A DNA stretch of 64,000 nt from Nocardia mangyaensis (GCF_001886715.1 NZ_CP018082.1:6262001-6326000), one strand, 5' to 3'; counted from the first letter of the stretch, positions 1-8,460 are shown. A program made the numbers and translations. Notes: a model not told the origin generated them from the letters alone.

Positions 1-2309
1 TGACCGATCCGCTCGGTGGCATTACGCACTACAAGTGGACCCCAGAAGGTCGCCCTGCCCGTCGCACCGACCCCGACGGCTTCGCCGAATCCTGGACCTA
101 CGACGGCGAAAACAACCTCCTCGCCCACACCAACCGCAACGGCGCCATCACCCGCTACACCTACTGCGGCTTCGACAGAGTCGCGAGCCGAACCGACCCC
201 GACGGATCCACCACCCGATACCTCTACGACACCGAATCTCGCCTGATCGCCGTCATCAACCCCCTCGGCCAACGCTGGACCTACGAATACGACCTGGCCG
301 GACGACTGGTGTCAGAATCCAACTACACCGGCGCTACGACCACCTACACGCGCACCTCCACCGGCAAAATTGGCAGTGTCACCCCCGCGACCGGCATCAC
401 CCGCCACCACCGCTACGACGCGCTCGGGAACCTCACCTCCATCACCGCAGACTCCGGCGAATACCTGGCCTATACCTACGACGCGGCTGGGCGCATCCTC
501 ACCGCCAGCAACGGCACCGACGAAATCTGCACCCACAAGCTCGAATTCACCTACACCGCCACCGGCGAGATCGCGACTCAAACGCTCGACGACCAACCCG
601 CCCTGGTCAACGACTACGACCACCGTGGACGACGGATCCGACGCACGACCCCGACACGCACCGTCACCACCTGGCGTCACAACGCACTCAGCCAGGTCAC
701 AGCGCTCAACGCTGACGGCACCGACATCACCTTCACCCATGACCCGATGGGTCGCCTGACCCAATGGTGCATAGGCGAGCTCCAGATCGACCGCACTTTC
801 ACACCCAGTGGCGACGTCGCGGCACAGGAAGTCACCGGTTTCCCCAGCACCGCCTTCTCCCTCGACTTCGGCGACACCCCTCTCGCCCGGCCCGCGCCGT
901 TCGCTCTCCGCCGAGACGACTACTCCTACCGCGCCGACGGGTACCTCACCAACCACACCATCACCCGCCCGAACGCCCCCACCGTCCGCAAAACCTACGC
1001 CCTCGATCCGATCGGCCGGGTCAGCACCATCACTCGCGACAGCACCGTCTCGGAGGCATACGAGTACGACCCGCTCAGCAACATCACCGCCAGCTTCTCC
1101 GACGATGCCGACGATGCCGACGATGCCGACGATGCGGGACCTGACCACACGGCACACGCCGCGATGGACGGTCGCGAGTACCACAACAACCTTCTCGTTC
1201 GAGATGGCCGCAATCACTACTATTACGACCCCGCTGGCCGACTCATACGCAAAGTCACCACTCGCATTTCCCGCAAACCAGCTGTATGGCACTACCGCTA
1301 CAATGCTTTCGACCAACTCACCGACGTCTACACACCCGACCAACAATGGTGGCGGTATACCTTCGATCCGCTCGGCCGCAGAGTCTCCAAACAGCTGACC
1401 CTCGCAGGCGAGCAGTCCCCCACGACGACATCGAGATATACCTGGGACGGTACCCACCTCATCGAGGAATCCACCGAGGACGGCGTCTACGCATGGCAAT
1501 ATCAGCCCGGTAGCTTCACACCACTCCTGCAACGCCGACCAAAAGCCGGTTCCCCCCAATGGAATTCGATGGCGATACTGACAGATCTCGTCGGCAGCCC
1601 CATCGGGTTGGTGGACCCGAAAACAGGCGCCAGGGATTCCGAAGTCACGGCATCCAACCTGTGGGGCAAAACGGTCTGGTCGCAACCGGCATCGACACCA
1701 CTGCGATTCCCCGGGCAGTACTTCGACCCCGAAACCGGCTTCCACTACAACTACCAACGCACATTCGACCCCGCCGTCGGCCGATACCTGACCTCCGACC
1801 CCCTCGGTCTGGCACCCTCGCCCAACTCCTACCTCTACCCCCACAACCCCACCCGCTACATCGATCCACTCGGCCTGCAGCCCTACGATCCGCGCAATCA
1901 ACCCGGGACCGCCACCGGCGGTGAGGACCTTCCCAGCGTGGGCCCCGGAGACCAGTGGCTCCGCGGATCGGAAGGCAACGCAGGATGGGTACCCGGCCAG
2001 GTCGCCGATGCGCTGCGGGGACAAAGTTTCGACAGCTTCTCCGACTTCAGGCAGCAGTTCTGGAGAACAGTGGCCGACGACCCAGATTTGATGTCGCAAT
2101 TCAGCCGCAACAACCAGAACCTGATGGCCAACGGCAATGCACCCTTCGCCGCAGAGGGCCAGCATGTCGGCGGGGCAGGCAGATACAATCTGCACCACGT
2201 CAACCCGATACACAACGGAGGCGGAGTGTACGACCTCGACAACCTGGCAGTGGTGACACCCAGGTTCCACGCCGAAGTCCTCGATCCAACATTCCACTAC
2301 AACCGCTGA
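1..2309 (+). CDS. RHS-repeat polymorphic toxin with C-terminal colicin-type HNH DNase domain (5' end outside window)
   Basis: Frame 3 is open from the first bases and already encodes YD/RHS repeats (YDGENNLLAHT, YDALGNLTSI, YDAAGRIL, YDPLGRRVS-type units), so the gene begins before the window. The RHS core ends near 1870 with the usual hallmark (FDPAVGRYLTSDPLGL, then YIDPLGLQ). From about 1905 the sequence becomes a nuclease domain. It has PDRIA-like 'VPGQVADALRGQSFDSFSDF', 'FSRNNQNLM', 'NLHHVNPIHNGGGVYDLDN' and 'VVTPRFH', colinear with colicin E2/E7/E9 and S-type pyocin DNases. RHS proteins build a shell that encloses and delivers a variable toxic tip in contact-dependent competition. Two active-site positions differ from the colicins (see findings). 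The adjacent gene at 2320 is the matching immunity gene. The DNase assignment is firm on sequence; the export route is not visible here. Confidence 0.92.
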   Translation, partial: TDPLGGITHYKWTPEGRPARRTDPDGFAESWTYDGENNLLAHTNRNGAITRYTYCGFDRVASRTDPDGSTTRYLYDTESRLIAVINPLGQRWTYEYDLAGRLVSESNYTGATTTYTRTSTGKIGSVTPATGITRHHRYDALGNLTSITADSGEYLAYTYDAAGRILTASNGTDEICTHKLEFTYTATGEIATQTLDDQPALVNDYDHRGRRIRRTTPTRTVTTWRHNALSQVTALNADGTDITFTHDPMGRLTQWCIGELQIDRTFTPSGDVAAQEVTGFPSTAFSLDFGDTPLARPAPFALRRDDYSYRADGYLTNHTITRPNAPTVRKTYALDPIGRVSTITRDSTVSEAYEYDPLSNITASFSDDADDADDADDAGPDHTAHAAMDGREYHNNLLVRDGRNHYYYDPAGRLIRKVTTRISRKPAVWHYRYNAFDQLTDVYTPDQQWWRYTFDPLGRRVSKQLTLAGEQSPTTTSRYTWDGTHLIEESTEDGVYAWQYQPGSFTPLLQRRPKAGSPQWNSMAILTDLVGSPIGLVDPKTGARDSEVTASNLWGKTVWSQPASTPLRFPGQYFDPETGFHYNYQRTFDPAVGRYLTSDPLGLAPSPNSYLYPHNPTRYIDPLGLQPYDPRNQPGTATGGEDLPSVGPGDQWLRGSEGNAGWVPGQVADALRGQSFDSFSDFRQQFWRTVADDPDLMSQFSRNNQNLMANGNAPFAAEGQHVGGAGRYNLHHVNPIHNGGGVYDLDNLAVVTPRFHAEVLDPTFHYNR
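1101..1136 (+). repeat. 9-bp tandem repeat inside the RHS gene
   Basis: Four head-to-tail copies of gacgatgcc (the last ends in g) encode an acidic Asp-Asp-Ala x4 run in the RHS shell. The unit is a multiple of three, so changes in copy number keep the frame. Confidence 0.85.
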
Positions 2310-2319
2310 GGAGACGAAT

Positions 2320-2550
2320 ATGCCGCAACTAGATCGCCAACAACTGATTGATCTCGTCACCCGACTCTCCGAAGGCCAGGGCACTGAAGAGGAACAGGAT
2401 CAATGGATGACGACCCTGAAAGAATCGGTATCCGATCCGAAAATCAGCGACTACATCTTCTGGGATAACTCGAATCCGCCCCTCACCCCCGAACAGATCG
2501 TCGACAAAGCCCTGGCATATCAACCAATTGCGCTCGGGGGTCCCGAGTAA
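2320..2550 (+). CDS. Colicin/pyocin DNase immunity protein (Im9-like)
   Basis: This 76-residue acidic protein starts 10 nt after the toxin stop codon, with a GGAG-type ribosome site (gaggagacgaat) just upstream. It has the order and spacing of the colicin/pyocin immunity family. An N-terminal helix (QQLIDLVTRLSEGQGTEEEQDQW) is followed by the segment 'SDYIFWDNSNPPLTPEQIVD', which matches the SDLIFYP...SPEGIV region. In Im2/Im7/Im9 that region forms helix III, the main contact with the DNase. The protein should bind the nuclease tip and block it in the producer and its kin. It is slightly shorter than Im9 (86 residues) and lacks the usual C-terminal strand. Confidence is high because the upstream toxin is the matching family. 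Confidence 0.85.
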   Translation: MPQLDRQQLIDLVTRLSEGQGTEEEQDQWMTTLKESVSDPKISDYIFWDNSNPPLTPEQIVDKALAYQPIALGGPE

Positions 2551-2731
2551 CTTGGTACCTCACAACGCCATGAAGTCCACGACATGGACGTCCTCGGCCA
2601 GCCCAGAATCGAGCGCCGTAGGTTCGTGTTACCGGGTCGAACAGCCGCACTGTCCCCCGTGTTGACCCGCCAACCACTGTCCCGAACCGAACCGCGATCC
2701 GGTGTGCCTCGGCTACCGGTAGCGTAGGTGA

Positions 2732-3397
2732 ATGGTCGATCCGCCGCGCACTATCGTTCACCGCGAATGGACTGTCTACGACGGGCAACCATGGCTTCAC
2801 GTCACCTGCAACGAGATCACCACGCCTGATGGCATCAGCAGATCCCATCACGCGATCCGACTGAACACCGTCGTGACCGTCATCGCAGTCGACGATCATG
2901 CCCGCGTCCTTTTGATGCGCCGGCATCGCTGGATCGTCGACACCATCGGTCTCGAGTCGCCTGGCGGGATCGTCGATGACGGCGAAGACCCTCACGCGTG
3001 CGCGCGCCGAGAGTTGTTGGAGGAAACAGGATTCGAGATCGGGCCGCTGGAATTGATCGCTGATCTCGAACCTATGCCCGGCCTGGTCCACACTCGCCAT
3101 CTGGTCTTCCTCGGCCGTGATCCACGCCAGGCCGCGGAACCAACCGATGGCGAAGAGGCCAGTCAGTTGATGTGGATCCCGCTGAGCCACACCGCAGACC
3201 TGCTCGCCCACGGCGAGCTCCTCGGCACCGGGACCGCGGTCGGAATGCTCACCGCCGCCGCGATACTCGCCAGACCCGTCGCCGCTGACTCCGAACGAAG
3301 TCGCGACACCACGAACACCGAGCTCGTAACGACCCGGAAGTCATCCCCGGCCCTGGTGCGCTCCTCGAGTCCGGGGACTGATTCGTCTGTTCGGTGA
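2732..3397 (+). CDS. NUDIX hydrolase (ADP-ribose/NDP-sugar pyrophosphatase-like)
   Basis: The 221-residue protein carries a complete Nudix box at about residues 78-100: G-IVDDG-E followed seven residues later by REL-L-EE-T-GF. It fits Gx5Ex7REUxEExGU, the Mg2+-binding and catalytic helix. The preceding 'VVTVIAVDDHARVLLMRRHRW' and the following 'PGLVHTRHLVFLG' and 'MWIPL' match the ADP-ribose pyrophosphatase-type subgroup. A substrate cannot be assigned. The last 40 or so residues (Ser/Arg/Thr-rich) lie beyond the fold and may be unstructured. It lies upstream of a P-loop kinase and a fructosamine-kinase-like gene in the same direction, with 31-38 nt gaps, so they may be co-transcribed. Confidence 0.85.
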   Translation: MVDPPRTIVHREWTVYDGQPWLHVTCNEITTPDGISRSHHAIRLNTVVTVIAVDDHARVLLMRRHRWIVDTIGLESPGGIVDDGEDPHACARRELLEETGFEIGPLELIADLEPMPGLVHTRHLVFLGRDPRQAAEPTDGEEASQLMWIPLSHTADLLAHGELLGTGTAVGMLTAAAILARPVAADSERSRDTTNTELVTTRKSSPALVRSSSPGTDSSVR

Positions 3398-3428
3398 TGG
3401 GATGCGCTGGTTCTGCGACGATTGATCG

Positions 3429-4046
3429 ATGACGAATCCGATCAATTCTGCAGGGGCTCTTGCCTTCTCCGCTACCGGGGCTCGGGAGTTGGAGCAGTTG
3501 GCCAGCATCCACACCGATGGCGTGACCGTCGTGTGCGGTTTTCCCGCGGCGGGCAAGAGCACTGCCACCGGCGTGCTGGCGAGGTTGCTCAACGCTGTCG
3601 TGCTCGACAAGGACAAGTTCGCACCCCGGCTCGAGGAATCGGTGATGGCCGAGTTGACCGGCAACCCCTACGACCGCGACAGCGACCTCTACCGCCGCAT
3701 CGTCTCACCGCACCTCTACCAGGCCCTGGTCCAGCAGGCGATCACTATCGCCGAACAGTGCCCCGTCGTGGTCGACGCCCCGTTCCTGGGATACATCAAC
3801 ACCGCAACCCAACAGGGCATCCGGTTGGCCGACTACCTCCGGTCGCTCACCGACACCGCCGACATCCCGATCCGTACCGTGTGGGTGAGCACAGACACCG
3901 ACCGGATCCGTGACCGTATGAAGCAGCGTGGAGCCGAGCGTGACGAACCGAAACTCGCCGACTGGAACAGCTACCGCGACTCGGTCCTGCACTCCGGTCT
4001 CGCCGAGGCGGGCCCGGCTGTCACCGACCACGTCATCGTGAACTGA
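3429..4046 (+). CDS. P-loop (AAA/zeta-toxin-like) kinase
   Basis: A Walker A motif, GFPAAGKST, lies at residues 37-45 after a hydrophobic strand (VTVVC). It is followed by 'VVLDKDKFAP', which fits a substrate-binding Asp loop, 'CPVVVDAPFLGYI', which fits Walker B, and an Arg-rich lid (TDRIRDRMKQRGAERDEPKL). This is the small-molecule kinase / zeta-toxin-like branch of P-loop NTPases, of usual size (205 aa). No antitoxin-like partner is adjacent. The neighbours are a NUDIX hydrolase and a sugar-amine kinase, so a nucleotide or sugar kinase is as likely as a toxin. The substrate is unknown. Confidence 0.75.
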   Translation: MTNPINSAGALAFSATGARELEQLASIHTDGVTVVCGFPAAGKSTATGVLARLLNAVVLDKDKFAPRLEESVMAELTGNPYDRDSDLYRRIVSPHLYQALVQQAITIAEQCPVVVDAPFLGYINTATQQGIRLADYLRSLTDTADIPIRTVWVSTDTDRIRDRMKQRGAERDEPKLADWNSYRDSVLHSGLAEAGPAVTDHVIVN

Positions 4047-4084
4047 ACCGCGAACCCCCACCACGTCACGAAAGACCCTGTTCA

Positions 4085-4936
4085 GTGCTCAACGATGCCC
4101 ACCTGTCGGACCTGCTCGGCACCTCAATAGAGACCGTCGTCGACCTCTGCGCACGACACTCCTGGACCCTGCACCGCGCTCTCACGAGCGACGGTCAGCA
4201 GATCTTCGTCAAGACCGCCGCCGACTGCGCGCCCGTTTTCGCTGCGGAGGCGGCCGGGCTGCGCTGGCTCGCGGCCGAGACCGAATCGAGCCCGGTGGCC
4301 GAAGTTCTCGCGGTCGACGACCGGATAATCGTGTTGCCCTGGCTGGCCCCGCAGGCGCCCACGGTCGATGCCGCACGACGATTCGGCCGCGAACTGGCGA
4401 CCATGCACTCCCGCTCGGCTGAGTTCTTCGGTGCTGGCTGGAACGGCTACATTGCCGACATCCCCCTCGACAACACGCGCTCCGGCCAACGGTGGGGACA
4501 GTGGTATGCCGAACGCCGATTGCTGCCATACCTTCGCATCGGCCACCAACACCTCGACCCTGCCGAGGTGCGGTTGGTCGAGAAGATCATCGCCAGCATC
4601 GATGCTCTCGCAGGTCCGGAGGAACCACCGGCCCGCATCCATGGCGACTTGTGGTCGGGCAACCTGTTGTGGAGCGCTGGGCGCGGTGTCCTGATCGACC
4701 CGGCGGCCCATGCTGGTCACCGCGAAACCGACCTCGCGATGCTCGCGTTGTTCGGCAACGACCACCTCGACAACATCCTCGACGGCTACACCGAGACCGT
4801 ACCGTTGGCCGAGGGCTGGCGCGCCCGTATCCCCCTGCACCAACTCCATCCCCTGCTCGTGCACCTCGTGCTGTTCGGTGGCCGTTACCGACGCGCTCTA
4901 GTCAGGGCCGCGAATGCTGCTCTACGCGCTGGGTAG
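4085..4936 (+). CDS. Fructosamine kinase / APH-fold kinase
   Basis: This 283-residue protein starts with GTG 38 nt after the P-loop kinase. The Brenner-type catalytic loop reads HGDLWSGNLLW (His at about residue 186), followed by 'IDPAAHAGHRETDLAMLALFG'. That matches fructosamine-3-kinase family proteins, whose signature is HGDLWSGN then IDPA-YGHRE-DLAM. N-terminal 'IFVKTAADCAPVFAAEAAGLRWL' supplies the ATP-binding Lys and Glu. Family members phosphorylate ketoamines on glycated proteins or free amines, marking them for deglycation. The family is firm, the substrate inferred. Confidence 0.88.
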   Translation: MLNDAHLSDLLGTSIETVVDLCARHSWTLHRALTSDGQQIFVKTAADCAPVFAAEAAGLRWLAAETESSPVAEVLAVDDRIIVLPWLAPQAPTVDAARRFGRELATMHSRSAEFFGAGWNGYIADIPLDNTRSGQRWGQWYAERRLLPYLRIGHQHLDPAEVRLVEKIIASIDALAGPEEPPARIHGDLWSGNLLWSAGRGVLIDPAAHAGHRETDLAMLALFGNDHLDNILDGYTETVPLAEGWRARIPLHQLHPLLVHLVLFGGRYRRALVRAANAALRAG

Positions 4937-5390
4937 CCGGGCACTCGTCCGGCCGCCTGCGCGCCGACCGCGAAAATCAGTGGCAGCCAGATGATGCGCG
5001 GCACCAGGATGCTGGCATGGCCAACGAGATGATCACCGACCACCGGATCATCTGGCGCGACCTTCCCGAACCGACGCGCGACGCTGTCGAAGAATGTGGC
5101 GGTGCGTGGCGCGCGAGCGACAACCCTTGGACAACTTCGCAGTCGAGTCGGTGAACATTCACAGGTCCAATCAGCTGATCCAGCACCGGCGAATGTCGCC
5201 GTCATCGGTCCAGGGTTCGATCGCTTCCAAGGTCCCCCCGCAAGATTCGATGACGTATTGACTGAACTACCTTCATAATCCTTGCAGGTCATCACAGGTT
5301 TCTGCTAGCTTTCCCCGCCATGCACGAAGAGGGTCCCGAGCGAGGTCTGTCGAGACTCGTTGTGCCCCCAGCGAAGCCCGCGTCGTGCTC
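4937..5390. other. Gene-poor spacer with a possible phosphotransferase remnant
   Basis: No full-length gene was found between the fructosamine kinase and the convergent DUF4238 gene. A short in-frame stretch at 5018-5154 (beginning MANEMITDHRIIWRDLPEPTRDAVEE) looks like the extreme N-terminus of an aminoglycoside-phosphotransferase-type protein, and then stops. It could be a decayed fragment. Base composition drops in G+C toward 5280. Confidence 0.4.
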
Positions 5391-6497
5391 CTAGCCAGTG
5401 GTCCATCGGGATAAGGGCCACTGGGGCGAATGGGGCGCGTCGGTCCATCGGGTCGGCAGGAGAACGGCGCGAGCGAACTCCGGCGCGGAGGTGATGTTAC
5501 TTGGCCAGTCCTGCGCCTCTGGGTAGGTGGGTATCCGAATCTGCGATGCGATCGAGGTTTCTCTTTTTTCGAAAACCAGCCGATTGCAGTTGTAGCAGAA
5601 TTCGCGATTTAGGAACTTTGTCTCAGTCGAAGATAGTTCGAACGGGGGCTTGATCTTCACATTCTTGCGGCTCAAAATTAAGAGTCGATTAGGGTTGATC
5701 GGAAATACGATTATCTCCGAGTTTCTAATCGAGACTGGAAACTGGCGAGTGTTTCGCTTCATTGGAATTCCGAGTACGGGTTCATCACAGGTCAATAGAT
5801 CGTCTGTGGAGCTTGCCAGCCAGTAGTCTCGGTCGTTTTCAATCACCGGGGCGATAACGTTCTTCCAGGCACCGATGGCTGCATCGATTGCCTTGGGCTT
5901 AGTTTCGCTACTGACGGCCTGTTTGGCGAGTATCTGATTCACGATAGCCTGGTGTCTCGCTACTGAGTACTCAATGCCGTACTCGCGGCACAAGATCGGA
6001 AGCAGGCCGGGAATGTTCAGAAGATGGCGGGCTCCGTAGCGATTCACTGCCGCGTCGATGCCCAAGTCGGTCTGCCGCCCACGCTGGGTGCGCTGGCTTT
6101 GTAGACTGATGTATACGGCTAGGTTGGAGATAAGGTCTCTATGGTTGATTCTGCCGTCGGGCTGATCGTCCAGCGTGCGGAGCCAGCTCGCGGCCCGGTT
6201 TTCTATGCGTCCCATGTGGGTCTCGAACCACATATCTGGATTTGCGTCGGCATCGATGTCGGGTGCCGATATTTGATAGAAGTTGTCCTCGACGGCGGTC
6301 GATTCAATGGGTACGCACGTTGATTCTTTGGTGTCAACGTTTGTGACCTGAATTTCCCTGATTCCGTCGGTAGTCCACCGCTTTAGGTACATTCTTGGCA
6401 CGTAGTGGTGTCGGAATGTGGTTTGGGCGTTCTTACGGGTCTCTTCTTTGGATTTTTCGATCTCGACATCGGTTAGCCAACGATTGACTGTAGTCAC
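5391..6497 (-). CDS. DUF4238 family protein
   Basis: The protein has 368 residues and a GTG start. Near residues 28-42 it has the DUF4238 signature FRHHYVPRMYLKRW, followed by 'LISNLAVYISLQSQRT' and a C-terminal 'RLLILSRK'. DUF4238 proteins occur patchily in bacterial accessory DNA and their biochemical role is unknown. This gene is clearly richer in A+T than its neighbours (runs such as ttctcttttttcgaaaa near 5560), so it was probably acquired separately. No operon partner is evident: the downstream gene is convergent and the GNAT gene lies 45 nt upstream on the same strand. Confidence 0.8.
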   Translation of the reverse strand: MTTVNRWLTDVEIEKSKEETRKNAQTTFRHHYVPRMYLKRWTTDGIREIQVTNVDTKESTCVPIESTAVEDNFYQISAPDIDADANPDMWFETHMGRIENRAASWLRTLDDQPDGRINHRDLISNLAVYISLQSQRTQRGRQTDLGIDAAVNRYGARHLLNIPGLLPILCREYGIEYSVARHQAIVNQILAKQAVSSETKPKAIDAAIGAWKNVIAPVIENDRDYWLASSTDDLLTCDEPVLGIPMKRNTRQFPVSIRNSEIIVFPINPNRLLILSRKNVKIKPPFELSSTETKFLNREFCYNCNRLVFEKRETSIASQIRIPTYPEAQDWPSNITSAPEFARAVLLPTRWTDAPHSPQWPLSRWTTG

Positions 6498-6542
6498 AGT
6501 CTGTAGTGTAGGTGTAGGTCACGCAGCCGCGGGGAAGTCGAT

Positions 6543-7082
6543 TCAGCAGGGCGACGAACTCTGGCAGTCAGTTGAAGCCAGTTCAGAGAAGATCCGCCGC
6601 GATCCGATGTTCTTGTCGTCACAGGTGACCAGGATCCGGTCGATGCCGATCGACCGGGCAACAACGACGCTCTGCTGAAGAATGACGGTGCCGAGCCCAC
6701 GGCGCCGGTACGCAGGTAGCACCCCGTACCCGATGTGCCCACCGCGGCGACGCAGGCCCTCGTTGAGGGTATGCCTGATCGAGGTGCGCCCGACGATCCG
6801 ACCGTCCACCGTCGCCACCAAGTACGTCGTGGCGACGATCCCCTCCCTCAATTTCATTCCGCGCCGTTCCTCCTCGCGGACAGTGTGGTAGTCCGACCAG
6901 CTCAAATCTGGTGCCAAATCCAGCGCGAAAGTGAAGCAGTCTTGCGCATCCATCACCTGGTGCGCTGGACGCACTTCCCCTTCGTCAGCAGTCTGCAACG
7001 GCCGTAGGCGAACCGACTCAAAAGTCGCAGGCAGTCCCGGCGCGGTCCGCTGGTGACCGTCTGACCTCATCTCATCGTTCAT
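6543..7082 (-). CDS. GNAT N-acetyltransferase, possibly C-terminally altered
   Basis: A GNAT core is evident. 'VRLRPLQTADEGEV' starts the fold, 'IVGRTSIRHTLNEGLRRRGGHIGYGVLPAYRRRGLGT' contains the acetyl-CoA loop (RRRGLGT, motif A), and 'DRILVTCDDKNIGSRRIF' is motif B. The ATG at 7082 is preferred over a longer frame reaching 7244, because the upstream residues are Arg/Thr-rich and unlike GNATs; 7070 is an alternative ATG. Instead of the usual NGG-type final strand the protein ends in 'SELASTDCQSSSPC', so the last beta strands seem lost or replaced. A short hydrophilic frame continues in another phase. Substrate unknown. Confidence 0.7.
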   Translation of the reverse strand: MNDEMRSDGHQRTAPGLPATFESVRLRPLQTADEGEVRPAHQVMDAQDCFTFALDLAPDLSWSDYHTVREEERRGMKLREGIVATTYLVATVDGRIVGRTSIRHTLNEGLRRRGGHIGYGVLPAYRRRGLGTVILQQSVVVARSIGIDRILVTCDDKNIGSRRIFSELASTDCQSSSPC

Positions 7083-7182
7083 GAACCTGATCGTGACACT
7101 GCGACCCCGCTGGTGCCCACCGGTTTTCCGTGTGATCGGGCAGGCAGAACTGGTTCGGCGACCAACTCGCTGGGTCAGACCA

Positions 7183-7680
7183 CTAGCGATCCCCGATGTC
7201 TCGGTAGATCCGGTCCGAAACAGCGTCGAGAGTCCAGCTCGCATCGATGCGGACTTCGTCGACGAACGGCAGCGGCTGCCATCCGTGATACCAGGAAGCC
7301 ATCTGCTCCGGCGGAATCGTCGCCGCCTGAGGGCGCCCCGCGTGGCGGGTCAGGGTCTGCGCGAAGGTGAGATCGAAACTGTAGAACAGCGACGTTCCGG
7401 CCGAGTCCGCGAGGCGTTCCAGCATGGTCCCGTACCGCTGGACGTGCAGGATTCCCTCGACGATCACCACCATCCCCCGCCCCAAACACGAACGGGCGAT
7501 CTCCTCGATCAGATCGATGTTGAACGCGCCCGGCTCGTCCGCCTCGCGGATCATGTTCCGCCGCACCAGATCCTGGGAAACCACCGCGCACTGGCCCTGT
7601 TCGAATCGGCGCTGAACAGCGATCGCGGTGGTCGATTTACCCGATGCCGAGTTTCCACGGATCACTACCAACGGTGTCAT
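7183..7680 (-). CDS. P-loop kinase (AAA_33-like)
   Basis: This 165-residue protein begins with the strand and Walker A motif VVIRGNSASGKST. 'CAVVSQDLVRRNMI' follows as the acceptor-side Asp loop, then 'GMVVIVEGIL' as Walker B with a Glu, and a lid ending 'FVDEVRIDAS'. It resembles the small kinases found beside NUDIX and phosphotransferase genes in actinomycetes. Its start overlaps the upstream NUDIX stop by 4 nt (ATGA, 7677-7680), so the two are translationally coupled. The substrate is unknown. Confidence 0.8.
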   Translation of the reverse strand: MTPLVVIRGNSASGKSTTAIAVQRRFEQGQCAVVSQDLVRRNMIREADEPGAFNIDLIEEIARSCLGRGMVVIVEGILHVQRYGTMLERLADSAGTSLFYSFDLTFAQTLTRHAGRPQAATIPPEQMASWYHGWQPLPFVDEVRIDASWTLDAVSDRIYRDIGDR

Positions 7681-8252
7681 CGCACGGTCGTCGGCTGCAG
7701 GACGGTGTCGAGCTTGCGGATGAACCGGCCGAGGTGCGGGTCCGAATCAGGTAGCCCGTGGGGGTCGAGATCCCACCACTCACCACCGTCGAATTCGCCC
7801 GGGTCGAGTTCATGACGACGGGCCCGCTCGCCACGGGCGACGAACCACAGCGAAACGTCCACGTGTCCGGTGGTGGGGCCGATGGTCGAAGTCACGGTCA
7901 GAAGCAGTGGCCGTTGGCCGACGACATCGAAGCTCGCGTCGATGCCCAGTTCCTCACGGGCTTCTCGGCGCGCTGCGGCGAACGGATGCTCGAAGGGATC
8001 TAGATGCCCGCCCATCGGGAGGTGAAGGCCGGACTTGCGGTGCCGACCGAGGTAAAGGCCACGCTCGGTGGGGTCGACCAGGACCACATAGGCCACCAGG
8101 TGGGGCGAGGGCGTCGCAGGCGGAATGCGACGGTAGACATCGGTCGTCGCGGCGAGCCAGTCCAGGGTCTGTTCGATGTGTTGCTGCTCGAGATCGTCGA
8201 ACGGGGTCATCGCGGAAATCAGTTCGGCGACGGCTGCGGTAGATGGATCCAT
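7677..8252 (-). CDS. NUDIX hydrolase
   Basis: The protein has 191 residues and a Nudix box G-HLDPF-E...REAREELGI at roughly residues 81-103, complete for Mg2+ binding and catalysis. Upstream, 'SPHLVAYVVLVDPTERGLYLGRHRKSGLHLPMGGHLDP' is the usual beta-strand lead-in; downstream, 'HVDVSLWFVARG' is the substrate-side strand. The N-terminal 45 residues are helical and not part of the fold. It is co-translated with the P-loop kinase (ATGA overlap). The 5' end points toward serS, and the two genes are transcribed away from each other across 8253-8460. Confidence 0.85.
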   Translation of the reverse strand: MDPSTAAVAELISAMTPFDDLEQQHIEQTLDWLAATTDVYRRIPPATPSPHLVAYVVLVDPTERGLYLGRHRKSGLHLPMGGHLDPFEHPFAAARREAREELGIDASFDVVGQRPLLLTVTSTIGPTTGHVDVSLWFVARGERARRHELDPGEFDGGEWWDLDPHGLPDSDPHLGRFIRKLDTVLQPTTVR

Positions 8253-8416
8253 GGCGCGCGAGGATAGTCGCGGCCTCCGACACAGATCCGGGTCCCGTCA
8301 GCACCTGACGCGTCCTACTCGGTTCAAGCCGGGTTCGGCAGATTCTCCCGCTCTGAGTGTTGAGGTGACTGCGCAACAGGGCATCCTCTGTCGACCAACG
8401 GCCCTCCGACAAGGCA

Positions 8417-8422
8417 TACAAT
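8417..8422 (+). promoter_or_regulatory. Candidate -10 element upstream of serS-like gene
   Basis: TACAAT lies 38 nt before the serS ATG, in the only A/T-rich patch of the divergent spacer with the NUDIX gene. No convincing -35 box is seen at the expected distance. No T-box-like leader was recognised. Confidence 0.3.
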
Positions 8423-8460
8423 GCGCTGTCACACTGTCGACCCGAGGATGGATTCCCGGC

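Noticed and set aside
1101..1136. Short tandem repeat as a CRISPR or regulatory array
   Set aside because: The unit is 9 bp with no spacers and is in frame inside the RHS gene. No CRISPR repeat-spacer pattern was seen anywhere in the window.
312..2384. Long leftward open frame of 690 codons opposite the RHS gene
   Set aside because: It is a mirror of the high-GC RHS reading frame. It has no family motif, while the opposite strand has clear RHS repeats and the DNase.
8176..8460. In-frame extension of serS upstream of 8461
   Set aside because: The extra 95 residues do not resemble any SerRS, and they run opposite the start of the divergent NUDIX gene.
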